Position numbers and translations under genes: made by a program
From: Edaphochlamys debaryana
Taxonomy: Eukaryota; Chlorophyta; Chlorophyceae; Chlamydomonadales
Assembly (NCBI GenBank): GCA_016858145.1
Contig: JAEHOE010000151.1
Coordinates: 1 to 64,000 of the forward strand
Direction of reading: 5' to 3'
DNA: 64,000 nucleotides
The notes under the pieces: generated by a model
What the model saw: the letters and a program-made list of their open reading frames with translations, nothing else
What the model was told of the DNA's origin: nothing
Databases searched by the model: none
Shown: positions 44,786-56,730 of the stretch, piece after piece
How positions within the stretch are numbered: position 1 is the stretch's first letter
Layout: every line of letters starts with the position of its first letter

Positions 44786-46141
44786 TCACATCGTGCGGTC
44801 GTCGCCGCCTCCCGTGCCGCCCACCCCCATGTCCGCAGCCATGCCTCCGCCCATGCCACCGCCCATGCCCACGCCCGCCCCCATCATGCCCATGTCCCCG
44901 CCCATGCCACCGCCGCCCACGTCGCCCATGTCCCGGCCGCTGGCGCCTGCGGTGCCCATGTCGGCGGCCGGGTCGGTGGGGGCCTTGGCCATCTGGGGAG
45001 TGGGGTTGGGGAGGGGAGGATATGGACGGGGAGAGGAAGGAGGGGAAGTAAGAGGTAAGGTAAGGGGAAGCATGGGGAGGGAAGGGCCTGGTGCCGGGAC
45101 CCTGACCCGTTCCGCCACCCTACGCACTGCCCCTTCCTAGCTGAGCCACACTCAACCCCTTGCTCCCCAGCCCCAACCCACCACCCCACCCGTCTCCACC
45201 CCGACCCGCTCACCGCCATCTCCTCGCCCTCGATGCCCGTGTCCTGCAGGATCTCGTCATCGAAGTCCTCCTCCTCGTCCTCCTTCTCCTCCTCCTCGCC
45301 CTCCATGCCCGTCACGTCCACCACCTCGGCCCGGGTGGCCATGGGGGCCGCGGCGCCGGGGGACATCATGGCTGCGCCGGTGAGGTCGCCGGGGGCGTTG
45401 ACCTGGGGGATGCAAATGAAGGGGTGGGAGTTGGGTGAAGTGGGGTTGGGGGGAGTGAGGAGCGAGAGAGGAGTCTTCGGGGAGGGCTGCTGGCATAGAG
45501 GTGCACCAGGCCAAGCTCTCGAGACAGTCGGCACCGTGTCGCAGCTCCCCCTATGCAACGCAGCGCCTCAAGACCTGAAGGCTGGCGACCCGTATGTCCC
45601 CTCCCCACCCGTGCTACCTTCCCTTCCCTCCCTGATTCATGCCTCCCCCATGACACCACGCACCGTGGTGGCGGTGTAGGTCTGGAAGGTCGCGAAGCCA
45701 GCGGTGACGCCGTCGGGCTGTGGGGAGGAACAAGAGCGTCAGCCGTCAGCAGAGGGGGCAAGCATGAGGGTGCGGCGGGGATGCGTCAACACCCTTCCTG
45801 CTGGTCCGCCGGCGCCCCTTCCCCGCCCCCGCCTGCTACTCACGCTGGTGGCGGGTACTGCACCGGCGGTGTAGGTCTGCGGGGCAGCGTCGACGGGGGG
45901 AGTTGACATACAGGGGGCCCCTGTCGGTCACCCTCCACACCCCTGCGCCTGCCGCGCCGCCCCGCTGCCCCGCGCCCCGCGCCCCCGCCGGAGCGAGCGC
46001 CTGGCTCACTTGGTAGGTGGTGACGGGGATGCCGGTCGCATCGAAGCCGCTCGAGACCACGGTCTGAGATATGGCTGTGTCTCCTGCAGCCCCTATGCCC
46101 ACACCTGCGAGCCTATCGCCGCCCTGGGGCTGCATGGCCAT
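44786..46141 (-). CDS. Acidic, Met/Gly-rich hypothetical protein
   Basis: Five phase-0 exons: 46141-46010, 45876-45844, 45717-45664, 45402-45214 and 44992-44786, giving 204 aa. It opens MAMQPQGGDRLAGVGIG. Exons 1-3 each carry variants of a short motif (TTYQ, TYTAGA, TFQTYTATT), suggesting small-exon duplication. Exon 4 encodes an acidic run (MEGEEEEKEDEEEDFDDE), and exon 5 a repetitive GMGGDMGMMGAGVGMGG-type tail with about 15 Met. No family was recognised. No Cys, signal peptide or membrane segment was seen. The splice sites are all good GT-AG and a TGTAA lies at an ordinary distance, so the gene is likely real. Function is unknown; the Met-rich tail could bind metal or self-associate. Confidence 0.6.
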
Positions 46142-46958
46142 GGCTGGTGCGGAGGCGGACGTGCGGCGGAGGCGAGTGGTGCTGTCGGAGGAGCGTAGGC
46201 GCGGTGTGTGTGCTGTCGCGGCGCTGCAGAGGTGTGCGCTGACGGTGCGGATTGTGGGAGCGAGAGCGCGGAGTGTGGACGTTGCGCGGAGACCGGGGTG
46301 TTGTGCAGTTGCCGGGGGGCGCATTGCGGCGCGGCAAGCGAGCGCGGATGGGGCGCAGTTGAGTCACTGCGGGCGCCCCCTTCGCCTGACGCGCTGCCCG
46401 CTCGCGCCAGAGCATCGCTGTAGGCGCTCCCCTCCTGCGAAGCCGACCAGGTCGCGCCGCTCGGTCAGCGTGCCTCAGGAGTGAAGCGTCTGACGCGGAG
46501 CACCAGCCCATGGGCCATCGCGCGCGCCGGCCCCGGAGCCAAACGCGGCCAGCCACGCCACAAACACACCAAGGACTGTACTACTTGTGCGAAAGGTGTG
46601 CGGGCCGAGCTAATACAATCCGGAAGCCGGGGCCGGCCGGGGGTTCCGAGCGGGTACGTGCCGGAGCTGGCCATCGCCTAAACGTTTCGCGCGTCCGTTT
46701 GGTATCGAGGCGAACACCGAAGCGACCAGTATTACACAGCCTACTCTTATTTTACTCGCTTGCTGGAAACGTGCAATAACTTGACGGTCCCAGCCCTCTT
46801 AACGAGCGACCTAGACAGCTATACGGGCGAACTAAGCAAGGGTACACGATGCTGTTGTAAATGCGGCTCGGCCCCACAGCGGGCCGCGGGCTCGGGGACG
46901 AATGAAGCGCTCATGGAGCCGCTGGTAGTGGCCACAGCGCAGCAGCCTACACGGACAA
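46142..46958. other. Divergent promoter region
   Basis: About 0.8 kb between the minus-strand Met/Gly-rich gene and the plus-strand EF-hand gene, so probably two divergent promoters and 5' UTRs. A stop codon at 46926 in the EF-hand frame supports the start at 46959. No gene was seen. Confidence 0.45.
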
Positions 46959-49900
46959 ATGCTTCAGCGAAGCGACGCTTTCGAGCGTCTGCGAAGGCCG
47001 TCGGAAGAGGAGGCTCACGCGGAGCACTGGGCGACGCAGAGCGAGCCCGAGCCTATCCCGGAGGGCCCCCCGCAGCTGCCGCAAAGCTATCGACCGGTGG
47101 AGCGGAGGAAATTCCTAAAGGTGGGAGGTGGGAGGTGGACTGACAGGGGTCGCATGACCAAGGCATGCACGTCTGCCCAGCACCGGGCCCTCAGGGACCC
47201 TTGCTGGTGGGCATGAGAGTCACACGCATATCACGTTGCTCTGGGTCGGGTATGGGAGCTAAGGCCGCACGTGGTTTTGCTTACTCCTGCGGCCTACCCC
47301 TACCTCACTACAGCCCCCCATGCACCTACCTTTCGTCCCCCTCCGCAGAAGGAGCTGCTGTACCGGCTGACGTATGCCGAGGCACGGGACTGGTGCCTCG
47401 CGCACCGGAGGCAGCTCAACCCCCTGCCGCTGCCGGTGGGGCGGGCTGCGGATGCAGTTGCCGTCGGCTAGGGAGCTAGGGAGTCAGGGCGCCTTGAGTC
47501 TCAAACGAACGGACAGTCGGGGCTGGACGATGCTGCAAGCGGGGTCTGAACTCTGAAAGTGTTGTAGGGATAGTTGGGACGGGGCGGGGCGAGGGCCTGT
47601 GATCGGTCAATGGCCCGTGGCTGCTCTTGGGTGAACGCCATCGGCTGCTTGCCCCGCGCGCCTCTCTGTCTTCTCCCCAGGAAGCCATCGAGCACCGCAT
47701 CCGGCAGTGGTTCGATCTGGTGGACGATGACGGCTCGGGGTAGGCCGGGCCCAAGGAGGATGGAGCGGCGTGTGTGGGAGCGGGTTGGCCTGCGTGGGCC
47801 GCTTCATGGGGGGAAGCGGCCCTGCAGCGTCGCAGGCGGCGCGCTTCTCTCGGCACGGGGCTGAGGACGGGCAGGATTCCGGCCCAGGCGCGGGGCTCTG
47901 TCTTGGGGTCTGGCAGACGGAGGTTGTAGGGCCCTAGACACGTGACTTGGAGGAGAGCCTGGAAGGAACGGGCACGAGGTCGCTGGGCATTCCTGGGCGT
48001 GCCGGGTTTCATCCCGCCCCGCTGCCCCCCGTGCCTATCACCCCACAGCGCCCTGGATGCATCGGAGCTGGAGTTTGCCCTCAAGGTGGGCCCCTGGGCC
48101 AAGGGTCCCGGGTCATGGTCCCATGGGTGACACCTGCGAGTCGATGTCAGCGGGAAGGCTGCGTAGCCAAGTGCTCGACAGCCTGGACACCCTTGCATTA
48201 GGGGCGTCGGTGGACAGGCACGGCGACGGAAGCCACGCGGCTGCTGCAGGAGCTCTGTGCAGGCAACTCGTCTTGTTGTCCTGGCTCCGTTACCAAGCGG
48301 TGCTGTCTTCCGCCCCGCCCTACCTCCCCTGTGCAGGCCTCGGGCATCCCCGCCAACACGTCGGCCATCATGGAGATCATCAAGCTGGTGGGTGCGCGGC
48401 CGAGGCGGTTGGCGGTTTGGCCTTTGACCGTTGACCGTTGGGGACTTCAGTCATGGGTGGGCATAGCAGCCTGAAGTGCGGCTGAAGGCCCTGATCACGC
48501 AAAGGGCCTGACTCCAGAGAGAAGGCGCCCAATGCTCCTGGCCCATGCCCGTACCCTTGCTGCCTCCTGACCCGCCTCCTCCGCCTCGGCGCAGTTTGAC
48601 TTTGACAAGGACGGCGAGATCGCGTGGCGGGAGTTCCACCACTTTCTGTGCTACGAGGTCATGGCGGACAAGAACCCGCTGGGGGCGGAGTACGTGCTGC
48701 CGTCAGGTGCGCAGCCGGCGCCCCTTTCGACGGCGCTGCATCGCTTACTCAAGGGGCTCGTCTGGATTCAACTGCAGCATGCCGCCAAGGCAACTTCATC
48801 AACCAACCGAGCTGGCACGCGCGCCTGAGTACCGCTACCCCTCCCCCACACCCGCCTCCCTCCTGCCCCCCGCCCTCCCCCCAGGCATGTCCCTGCCCAT
48901 CAGCTCCATGATCGGAGCCATACGGCGGCGCAAGCTGATGCAGGACGTGGAGCAGGGCGGCGGCGCGCGGGACCACTGGGTCAACGAGGGGCCCGAGTTC
49001 CTGCGCTTCCTGCTCGAGAGCGAGGCCTACACATTCGACCAGGCCGATACCAGGTGCGCTGGGAGGCTCTGCCGGCTGAGGCGTGGGTTGGCGGGTAGCG
49101 ATCTTAGGCCTCCGGCTAGCTAGCACGGCCGTGGGCTGCCGCGTCGGGTGGTGGTGCGGGGCCCCTGGCTACCGTAATATGGCAGCTAGCTACGGCAGTA
49201 CCGTGGGGACCCGTCGCGCTCGTTCCGTGCTGATGGCTCCGCTCCGGTCCCCTCCCCCGCCGCGCCTCCCCCTTCCCCCACACAGCAAGGAGCTGCTCCG
49301 CCGCATCCTCAACTACAAGCCCACCCCCAGCAAGGCAGCCGACCTGGAGGCCGTGGCGGAGCACCGCAACCGCATTGAGAAGCTGAAGCGTCGCCTGCTG
49401 CGGAGCAACACCAACAGGTGGGGCCCAGGCCGGGGGCCGGGGCTCCGGGCCGGACGCCATTCCACCCAGTAGCAAACCCGCCTTGACGAACGGCTTCAGG
49501 CCGCTCATAGCTTGACCAAATGCTTAAGCTTGACGAAGCGCTTTACTAGAAATGCTTTCGGCCCTCCCCCTCTTCTGGCCCCACAGGCCCGGCTCCGCGG
49601 CGGCCTCGCGGCCCGGCTCTCCAGGCAGCCGCGGGCTGCACCGCCACTCCAGTAACTCCCGCCCGGGCACCTCGGACGGCGGCGGCCTGCGTTTTGGCGG
49701 CGTCACAGACGACGGCGGCATGACCAGCGACGGCGGCGGCCTGAGCGACGGAGGCGACTGGCATGGCCAGGTGCTTCGACGCAACGTAAATCGGTCACAG
49801 GTGCGATTCGCCATGGCCGCGATTGCCGCAGCGGAGGCGTCGCTGGCGGCGGAGGCGGCAGCGGAGGCGGCGGCGGCGCGGCGCCGCCGCGGCGGCGACG

Positions 49901-52401
49901 GCGCCGCCGCCGACCCTGACGTCACCTTCCTCACATCCGTTCCGGAGGCGTCCCGCGAGTGGAACGACGGCGGCGACGCCGACGTCGACGGCAGCAGCTC
50001 CGACGGCGGCGACGGCGGCGGTGACGGGCCGCTGGCGGCGTCGGCGGCGGCGCGGGAGGCCGCCGCCAGGGTGGACGCCATGCGGCGGGTGGAGGAGGTC
50101 CTCGACATGCACCACCACAAGACCCGCACGCCGCGGCCCCGGCCCTGGCCCCAGTCCGTATCGCTGTCGTCACTCCGCGCCACCGCCACCCCACGGGAAC
50201 CCGTGCTGGACACGCTGGAGGCGGCGACGGCGCCGCCGCCGCCGCCAGCGCGGTCGCTGGCGTCGCGAGGTGGCGGCGGCGGCGGCGGTGGCGGCAGGAA
50301 CAGCAGCTACGAGGACCTGTCGGCGGCGGCGCTTGCCGGGGGAGGCGGGGTTGTGACGACGGGGCCCTCGGGGCCGTCGGGTTCCGAAGGCGAAGGCAGC
50401 AGCGACGACGAAGCGGCGTGGGACGCGGACCTGACGGCGCCGCCGACAGACGGCGGCGGCGCCGCCGGTGGCGGCGGCGGCGGCGCGACGTCGCGGCACA
50501 AAGGGCCGACGGCGCCGTCGCCGCTGCCTGCCGTGCCCCGCCTGGCCATGCACCTGCTGCCCCGCACGCTCTCCACGGCAGGGCCCTACAGCGCTCGGCT
50601 CGCGCAGTCCGCGCGGCTGACGCCCTCCGCTTGCGCCTCCGTCGCCGGCTCCCTCTCATCCCGCGCCGCCACCCCGGGCGACCGGACGTCCCCCAACGGC
50701 ACGGGTCAGGTGGGCTCCGCCGCCGCCGCCGCCGCCGCTGCCGCCGAGCCAGGGCCGGCCGACTTCGCCGCGGAGCCCAGCGGCCCCGCCACCACCGCCG
50801 GCGGCCTGGCGGCCTTTGTCCGCTCCGCCGGCCCCAGCCGCCACGCGAGCTTCCTCCGCAGCGGCGGCAGCAGCCGCCTGGCGGCGTCGGGCCCAGCGTC
50901 GGGGCCGCAGCCGCCGATGAGCTTCCCGGCCGTGCCCTCGCCGCCGCCGCCACAGCCGCCCAGGCTCGGCACGGGCCGGGCCGAGGCCGCCGCCGCCGCC
51001 GCCGACATCCGCCGCAGCGCCTGGAACGCCCCCGGCGCGACCAACGGCGGCTGGCCGCAAGCGCCGCCGCCGGCGCCCAACCCGCTCGCCTCCGTCGCCT
51101 CGTTCGCGACCGTCAGCGCCGGCGGCGGCCTGTCGTCGCCGCCGTCAGCCTGGGCGCCGCCGCCGGACCCCGACGCGCTCCGCCCCGCCACCGCCGCCGC
51201 CGCCGCCGCCGCCAACTTAGTCAGCGCGGGTCTCTCCAGCTCCGGCTCCGGCACCGTGCGCCTGGTCTCCGCCACCGGCTTCGGCACGCCGTTGCGAGTC
51301 GGCGACGGCTGCACCACCCCTCGAGGCCACTCCAGCCAGGGCCTGCGGCCCACGCCCGCCCCAGGCCACGCGGGCCCCGCCTCCTCCGCGGCCCGTGTTT
51401 CCACCGCCACGGGTCAGCACCTCGACCACGGGGTGGAGGTGGTGCCCATGGATTGGTGGGGCGGGGGCGGGGGCGGGGGCGGGCACAGCGGGGCGCCGTC
51501 GCCGCGCCCAGGCACGTCCCAGGCCCCCCGCCCAGGCACGTCGGCGGCGGGGGCGCGGCCCGGGCAGCGGGCCGCGTCTTGGTCAACGACCAATGCGCCT
51601 GGCGGCTTGACGTCGGGGCCAGGGCAAGGGGGTATGATGGCATCACCCCGCGGCGGTGGCGGCGGGGCCGGGGGCGGTAGCACTGATAGGCGGCGGAGCG
51701 TGGAGGTGGAGACGCGAGGTGGTGTGGGGTGGGGAGGAGGGCCGCCGGCCGCCATGCACCCGCCTGGGGCCTCCAGGGAGGGCAGCATGACGTCTCCTTC
51801 CATCCGCGGCCGCCTCATGCGCTCCTGCCTCGCCTCCTCGCTCCGAGCCTCATCACCGGCGATGGTGGCGGCGGCGGCGACCGCTGCCGCGGCGGCTGCC
51901 GCCGCCGCCGGCGGCGGCGAGGGCGTCTCGCCCGCCAGCACGACCGGCGGCGGCACTGGCAGCGGTGCGGCGCACAGCTTCAGCGGCAGCAGCGCCGCCA
52001 GTGGCGGCGGAGGCTTCACGCCGCCGCGCAAGCGGCACACGGGCCCGATTTTTGGCGCGAACGTGGTCGCCAAGCCGCCGCCGCCGGAGCCGCCGCCGGC
52101 CATGCAGCCGCCGCCGGCGGCCCCGGCTTGGCCTCAGCACAAGCGCGCGCCGGGGTTGGGGCCGGGGCGGCCCGAGCTCAGCCCACGGCCAGCCACTGCG
52201 GCGGGTGGCAACGGGACGACGGGGGGCAAGGGGGCGTGGCCATGGCCCTGGCGAGACGCGGTGGCGCTACCACCCGGGGGAGGCTCAGCCAAGGCCCGAA
52301 CGGAGGCGGGTGCGTGGGCGGCCGGTGAGGACGGAGCCGCTCCGCCGAGGTCTGCAGCGTCCGCCGTCGGCCGCCTGAAGGCGTCATGGTTGAACAAGTG
52401 A
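46959..52401 (+). CDS. Paired EF-hand protein with long disordered tail
   Basis: Exons: 46959-47120, 47349-47435, 47681-47739, 48049-48085, 48337-48387, 48595-48706, 48885-49053, 49286-49417 and 49587-52401, giving 1,207 aa. The start is the first ATG after an in-frame stop. There are two canonical EF-hand calcium loops, DDDGSGALDASE (98-109, split by intron 3) and DFDKDGEIAWRE (134-145). They are spaced exactly 36 residues as in a paired EF-hand lobe, and all acidic ligand positions are present. Helical, charged segments follow (IGAIRRRKLMQDVEQ, FLRFLLESEAYTFDQ, HRNRIEKLKRRLLRS). About 940 Ala/Gly/Ser/Pro-rich residues encoded by one 2.8-kb exon complete the protein. Probably a calcium-responsive regulator; the target is unknown. 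The tail could hide in-frame introns. Confidence 0.85.
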
Positions 52402-52753
52402 GGTCGGCAGGAAAGGCACATGTGGGCCGTATGCTCAACCCAAAGGCGGCTTGTCGGAGAGGTTTGTCATGGGGTATGGATGGGGTATGGATGGGTACGG
52501 CGTCCGGCGTGGGATACGTTTGGGCATGCTCGGGAGCTCGGAGAAATGCAGTTCTGGTGTACGGCTGGTGGTGTGTTGGTGGTCGACTATCGGACCACCA
52601 GTGGTACGGGACGGTGCAAGAACCTATGCATCGGTTTGCCAGGAACCGGTGTGGAGGCCAAGGGCGCGGAGCTGTACAGTGGTGGCGCCAACGGCGACGT
52701 TTGTGGGCTGCAATGCCCTGGCAGCTTCGCTGTCATTGTTGGGCATACAATGA

Positions 52754-52848
52754 TGTTTTTGACGTGACGGATATGTAGTACTGTAGTACATGCATAACGG
52801 GGGCGAGGGGTGGAGGTGTGCGTCGAGGTTTCGTGTGGCGTTCAGGGG
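52754..52848. repeat. Diverged direct repeat, copy 1
   Basis: Shares the exact core GTAGTACTGTAGTACATGCA (from 52775) and flanking GACG-GACGG and GGGGGCG-TGGAGGT motifs with 53050-53140, at a distance of 294 bases. The core is a near-palindrome. Confidence 0.8.
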
Positions 52849-53049
52849 TGACAAGCCCTGGTGAAAGAAGCGTTAGGGCGTGTTCTGAATGCATGATAGG
52901 GGCATAGCGTGGAGGTTGTCTGTGGTGCTCAGGAATGAGTAGCTCTCGGTGCAGCTCAGGGGTGGGGGAAGCCCTGGTGGAGCATTAAGGCGCGGTCGGG
53001 TGTGGCGGCACAGGCGCCGGACGTCGGAGACTGTTGGCATGCATTTGTG

Positions 53050-53140
53050 TTCTTGACGCGACGGGTGTGTAGTACTGTAGTACATGCATAATGGGGGCGG
53101 TGTGTGGAGGTTGTGTGTGGCGCCCAGGGCGCCAGGGGTG
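53050..53140. repeat. Diverged direct repeat, copy 2
   Basis: Second copy of the 52754-52848 repeat; the exact core begins at 53069. A weaker relative lacking the palindromic core lies near 52895-52985. Confidence 0.8.
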
Positions 53141-53634
53141 AGAAGCAATGGGGCGAAAGAAGCTCAGAGGTGTCCTCCGGTGTGGAGGCCAGCGGCTCAG
53201 AGACACGCTGTTGCACGCCTTTGCACGCTCCTGGTTGTGGGGCAGAGTCAGGGCAGTGTGGGGCGTGGACGGGAGTGGCATAGGCCGGAAGAGGCATTAC
53301 GGCGTGTCCACTGGTAACCTGCAAGAGCAACGTTTCGGGACTGCGGAGTTTCCGGGTGCCTTACCTCGCGGGCCCCGCCACTAGCGCCCCTTCCGTGCCC
53401 GTGCAAATACCGGCTTCGACTTCCAGGCCCAGTCCTCGACATCGCCCCAATCTTGACCAAGCCAGTGCCATACGCCTGCCTGTGCACTAACTACTATACA
53501 TAGACTCTCGCTTGGGTCTCTCTCAACGCCTGTGACTTGCTTAGGGCTTTAAACGAATAGCTGCATCCTCTCGGGGCCCAGCGCTCAACTGCTTAGGGTG
53601 TTTCTACAGACCGGTAGCATAGCCGCAACGCACA

Positions 53635-55920
53635 ATGCCAGGAGACGAGCAATCGGACGCCCGGAACCAGCCAGCTGGGCCCAGTGCAGCACCATCGGCC
53701 ATTCGGTTCTCGCTGCAGACGTGCAGCGGGAATCTGCTGTCAACGGACACAGCGGGTAGTGTGATAGACCGGCCTGGACACAACGTCGGAAGTGTGTGGG
53801 AGGTCGTGGCGGCATTCAAGCTCCTCTTCGAGGAAGTTTACTACGTGCGGCCGCTGTCCGCGCTGCCCAAGGCTGGGAAGGTCCGTCGGGGTGCGAAGCA
53901 GGGCCATGGGGTGGAAACGATGCCGGGGGGGGGGCAGACCGGGAAGGGGCGGGAAGGGACCGCGAGGTCCCCCGTGGCCAGCCACGCACATCATTAGTTG
54001 ATAGCGTGAGTACTGTAGTTGGGGGTGCACCCTGTGGCAAGCAAGCTACCCACATGAGGGCGCCTTCTAGATCCCCTCCAGCCTCAGCTGGCCCCTGGTC
54101 CCCGCACCCACCTCAACCCCTGTCCGCAGAGCCTGGAGGTAGCGCTCTACTCTGTGGATACGCTCAACAACAACAACTGCCTCTTCTTGGGCGCGGAAGA
54201 CAGCACGTACCGGGGCGACCCATACGATATTGCTGGCGCAGAGGTGTTCCCCGCCGCGGAGGCGAGCTCTGAGAGCCTGCGGCTGCCTGCCAAGCTGGTC
54301 TGGCGGATGCACCGAGTCAAGGTGGGGACAGCCGGAGGTGACTGGTTGTTAGGGCAGGGCTGTGAGGGGCCTGGCGTGGGGCCCGGGAATGCGGAGTCAG
54401 TAGGTTTCCAGGGCGTTTTGGTTGGGGGCAAGGGGCTGAGAGGGGCCTGACAGTTGGGGTACTGGGGCGGACGCACCGAGGGGGCCGTGGTCCCGCATCC
54501 AGGCACAGGCCCCAGGCCCCTACCCCTGCCGCCCCAGGCCAATGAGACGGTGGTGCACCTGGAGAACGTGGCCACGGGGCGGTACCTGCTGTGCAACTAC
54601 GGCACTAAGGTACGGCAAAGGGGCCCGATGGAGCCCGGCGGTATGCCGGGAGGCAGGTGCCTGGGGTGCATGAGGTGACCGCTAGAACACACACCGCCGC
54701 TCCCGCTCCCGCCCCCCCCCTCCAGGTCAGCAACGCCTTCCGGGGCTTCTTCGGGGTGGACCCGCTGCCGCGTGTGGGCGTCACGGGCACCGAGCAGGAC
54801 AACTACAGGTGCGGTCGCATCACCGGGCCGCCTAGTGCGCTATTGCGCGCTTCCCCATGTACGGTGCGGGCACGGGCAGTGCTGCCCACGCCCCCCAGCC
54901 ACCCAGCCACCCACCCATCGGCAGCGCTCCTGTGCGCCCGCCATGCCCTCCTCCCTCTGTCCGCCCACCCGCCCACCCCCGCCCTCTCTCAAACCCGCTC
55001 CCCACACCCCTCCTCCCCCACGGCACGCGCAGCACGCTCCGCGTGGTCCCGCCCGGCACGCAGGGCGTGCACCGCGTCACCGCTGCCCTCGAGTCCATCA
55101 ACCTGCTGCAGAAGAGCATCCGGGGCGCGTACGACCGGGAGAAGGACGGCGCACAGACGGAGGACGGCGGAGTGCTTGTGGTGCGGTCGCCGCTGTTCGC
55201 TCTGCCGCCACCAGAGCCGCCCGCGCCGGCGGCTGCTCCTGCCCCGGCCGCCCCTTCTGCCCCGGTCGCGGCAGACGCGGGAGTGGCAGCGGCAGCGGGG
55301 GCAGCGGTAGCGGCGGCTGTGCCAGCGGCAGCGGCGGGAGTGGGGACGACGGTAGCGGAGCCCGCCGCTGTGCCGGCGGGGCCGGAGGCAGCGGAGGCGG
55401 CGGGGGCACCAGACGCAGCGGCAGCGGCGGGAGCGACACCAGCGGGAGCAGGGACCGAGGCGGCGCCGGAGGGCTTGGCGGCTGGAGCAGCGGCGGGAGC
55501 GGGGGCGGACGCGGCGCAGGAGAGCGAGGCAGCTGGGGCGGCGGCCGGGATGGGAGGATGGGAGGAGGCGGCGGCGGCGGCAGGGGCGGGCAGCGATGCG
55601 TTCGGCTCGTGGCCGGCGCCGGTGGAGGCACCGAGCGCCAAGAGCGGCGGGGCGGCGGCCCCGGGTGCCCGGTCGGGTGCCTTGGTCGATGCCTTCGATG
55701 TGAGCAACGGGGCTGGGCGGGTTGGGTGCACTTGATGGGCGTCAAAGGCGGGCGTATGTCCTTGGTTGGCACCATGCCGTTATCTGATGCCTCGCTAGCC
55801 CTCATTTCCCTCTAGGCTTACGGTTGTGTGGCTCACGCCTTCTTCCCCCCTTTCCCTACCCTGTGTCCTGGCGCATCGCAGGAGGAGTGGGAGAAGATCA
55901 GGTCCGGCCAACGCGGCTAA
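53635..55920 (+). CDS. Unrecognised protein, possibly beta-trefoil-like, with Ala-rich linker
   Basis: Exons: 53635-53880, 54130-54321, 54538-54609, 54726-54808, 55033-55699 and 55882-55920, giving 432 aa. The ordered N-terminal 210 residues contain IRFSLQTCSGNLLST, LEVALYSVDTLNNNNCLFLG, RLPAKLVWRMHRVK, VVHLENVATGRYLLCNYG, SNAFRGFFGVDPLPRVGVTG and TLRVVPPGTQGVHRVTAALE. The alternation of strands with motifs like ATGRYLLCNYG recalls beta-trefoil proteins (fascin-like or carbohydrate-binding), but I do not recognise the family. A helix (INLLQKSIRGAYDREKDG) and an Ala/Pro/Gly-rich stretch of about 170 residues follow. A six-codon charged end, EEWEKIR, closes it in a tiny last exon. No signal peptide. 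Exon 1 uses a GTCCGT donor, less typical than the others. Confidence 0.65.
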
Positions 55921-56730
55921 GGCATGCGGACATGTGGTGATGCGAGGGTGGTTCTGGCAAGGACACGGGGTATGACTCCTTTGGGGCTCAGACTTAGTCC
56001 TCGCGGGGCGGGCGCGCGGGGCGCCATGGTCCGACTGAACGCATGCCGGTGTACTGCCTGCATAGCTGACAGCCCGCAGTTGCAGTACTGGCAATGTAGA
56101 GGAATACCGATGCCGGGCCACTCGTCGCCCCAGGGCTCGTACCACGCAGTCTCGGTTAGCACTGGTGCATTTACATGCCAGGTCGGGCTTGCAGTGAGTG
56201 AGGGACGTGTGCAAATCGCTGAGAGGGGACTGACGAGGGGTGAGTTCCGCTGACTTGGGTGCGGCAAGGTGGCCGCATGAGCCGGGGAGGCTTAATTGTG
56301 CCGGGGCTGTGCCGGGGCTGATGGGTGCGGTTGCCGGGTGAACTGGAGGCAACGGCTGTTGAAGGCCCGCTGAGGACAGGGGAGGAGCAAGCGTGATGCC
56401 CCCCATGGTATCGCCCATGGCCCGCGCCCGCTGCGGCAGGTTGGGCCTGGTCAGGAGCGGTGCCAGCAACGTGCAGAGCCTTACAACGGGGCACGGCCAC
56501 AGGGCCCTTCACAGCAGCCACAGCCACAGGGCCTCAGCTCCCTCTCACCCCTTCCCCTCCCCACGCCTACTGTGCGTCTGTGCGGCCCCCGCCGCGCCTC
56601 TCACCTGCACTCCTACCCCATCACCCCACCCTGGCCGCCAGCCCCTCGCCCCCCTCTCCCCGCCTCCCCCCATCCCTACGTTTCCGCCCTACGTTTCCGC
56701 CCTGCGGTGCCGCCCTAGCCCCGCCCCGCC
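55921..56730. other. Convergent 3' flanks
   Basis: Between the convergent plus-strand trefoil-like gene and the minus-strand small hydrophilic gene. It contains a minus-strand TGTAA at 56485-56481 for the latter. No gene was recognised. Confidence 0.45.
56481..56485 (-). terminator. TGTAA polyadenylation signal, small hydrophilic gene
   Basis: Minus-strand TGTAA about 245 bases past the stop at 56731. Confidence 0.45.

Larger units (their letters stand above)
52402..53634. other. Intergenic with diverged repeats
   Basis: 3' flank of the EF-hand gene and promoter of the next plus-strand gene. It contains two related segments near 52754-52848 and 53050-53140 and a weaker third near 52895-52985. 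No TGTAA was found on + close to the EF-hand stop. Confidence 0.45.

Noticed and set aside
49931..50953. 340-codon Arg/Pro-rich minus-strand frame opposite the EF-hand tail
   Set aside because: Shadow of the low-complexity exon; the Arg-rich composition is an artefact of reading GC-rich codons out of frame.
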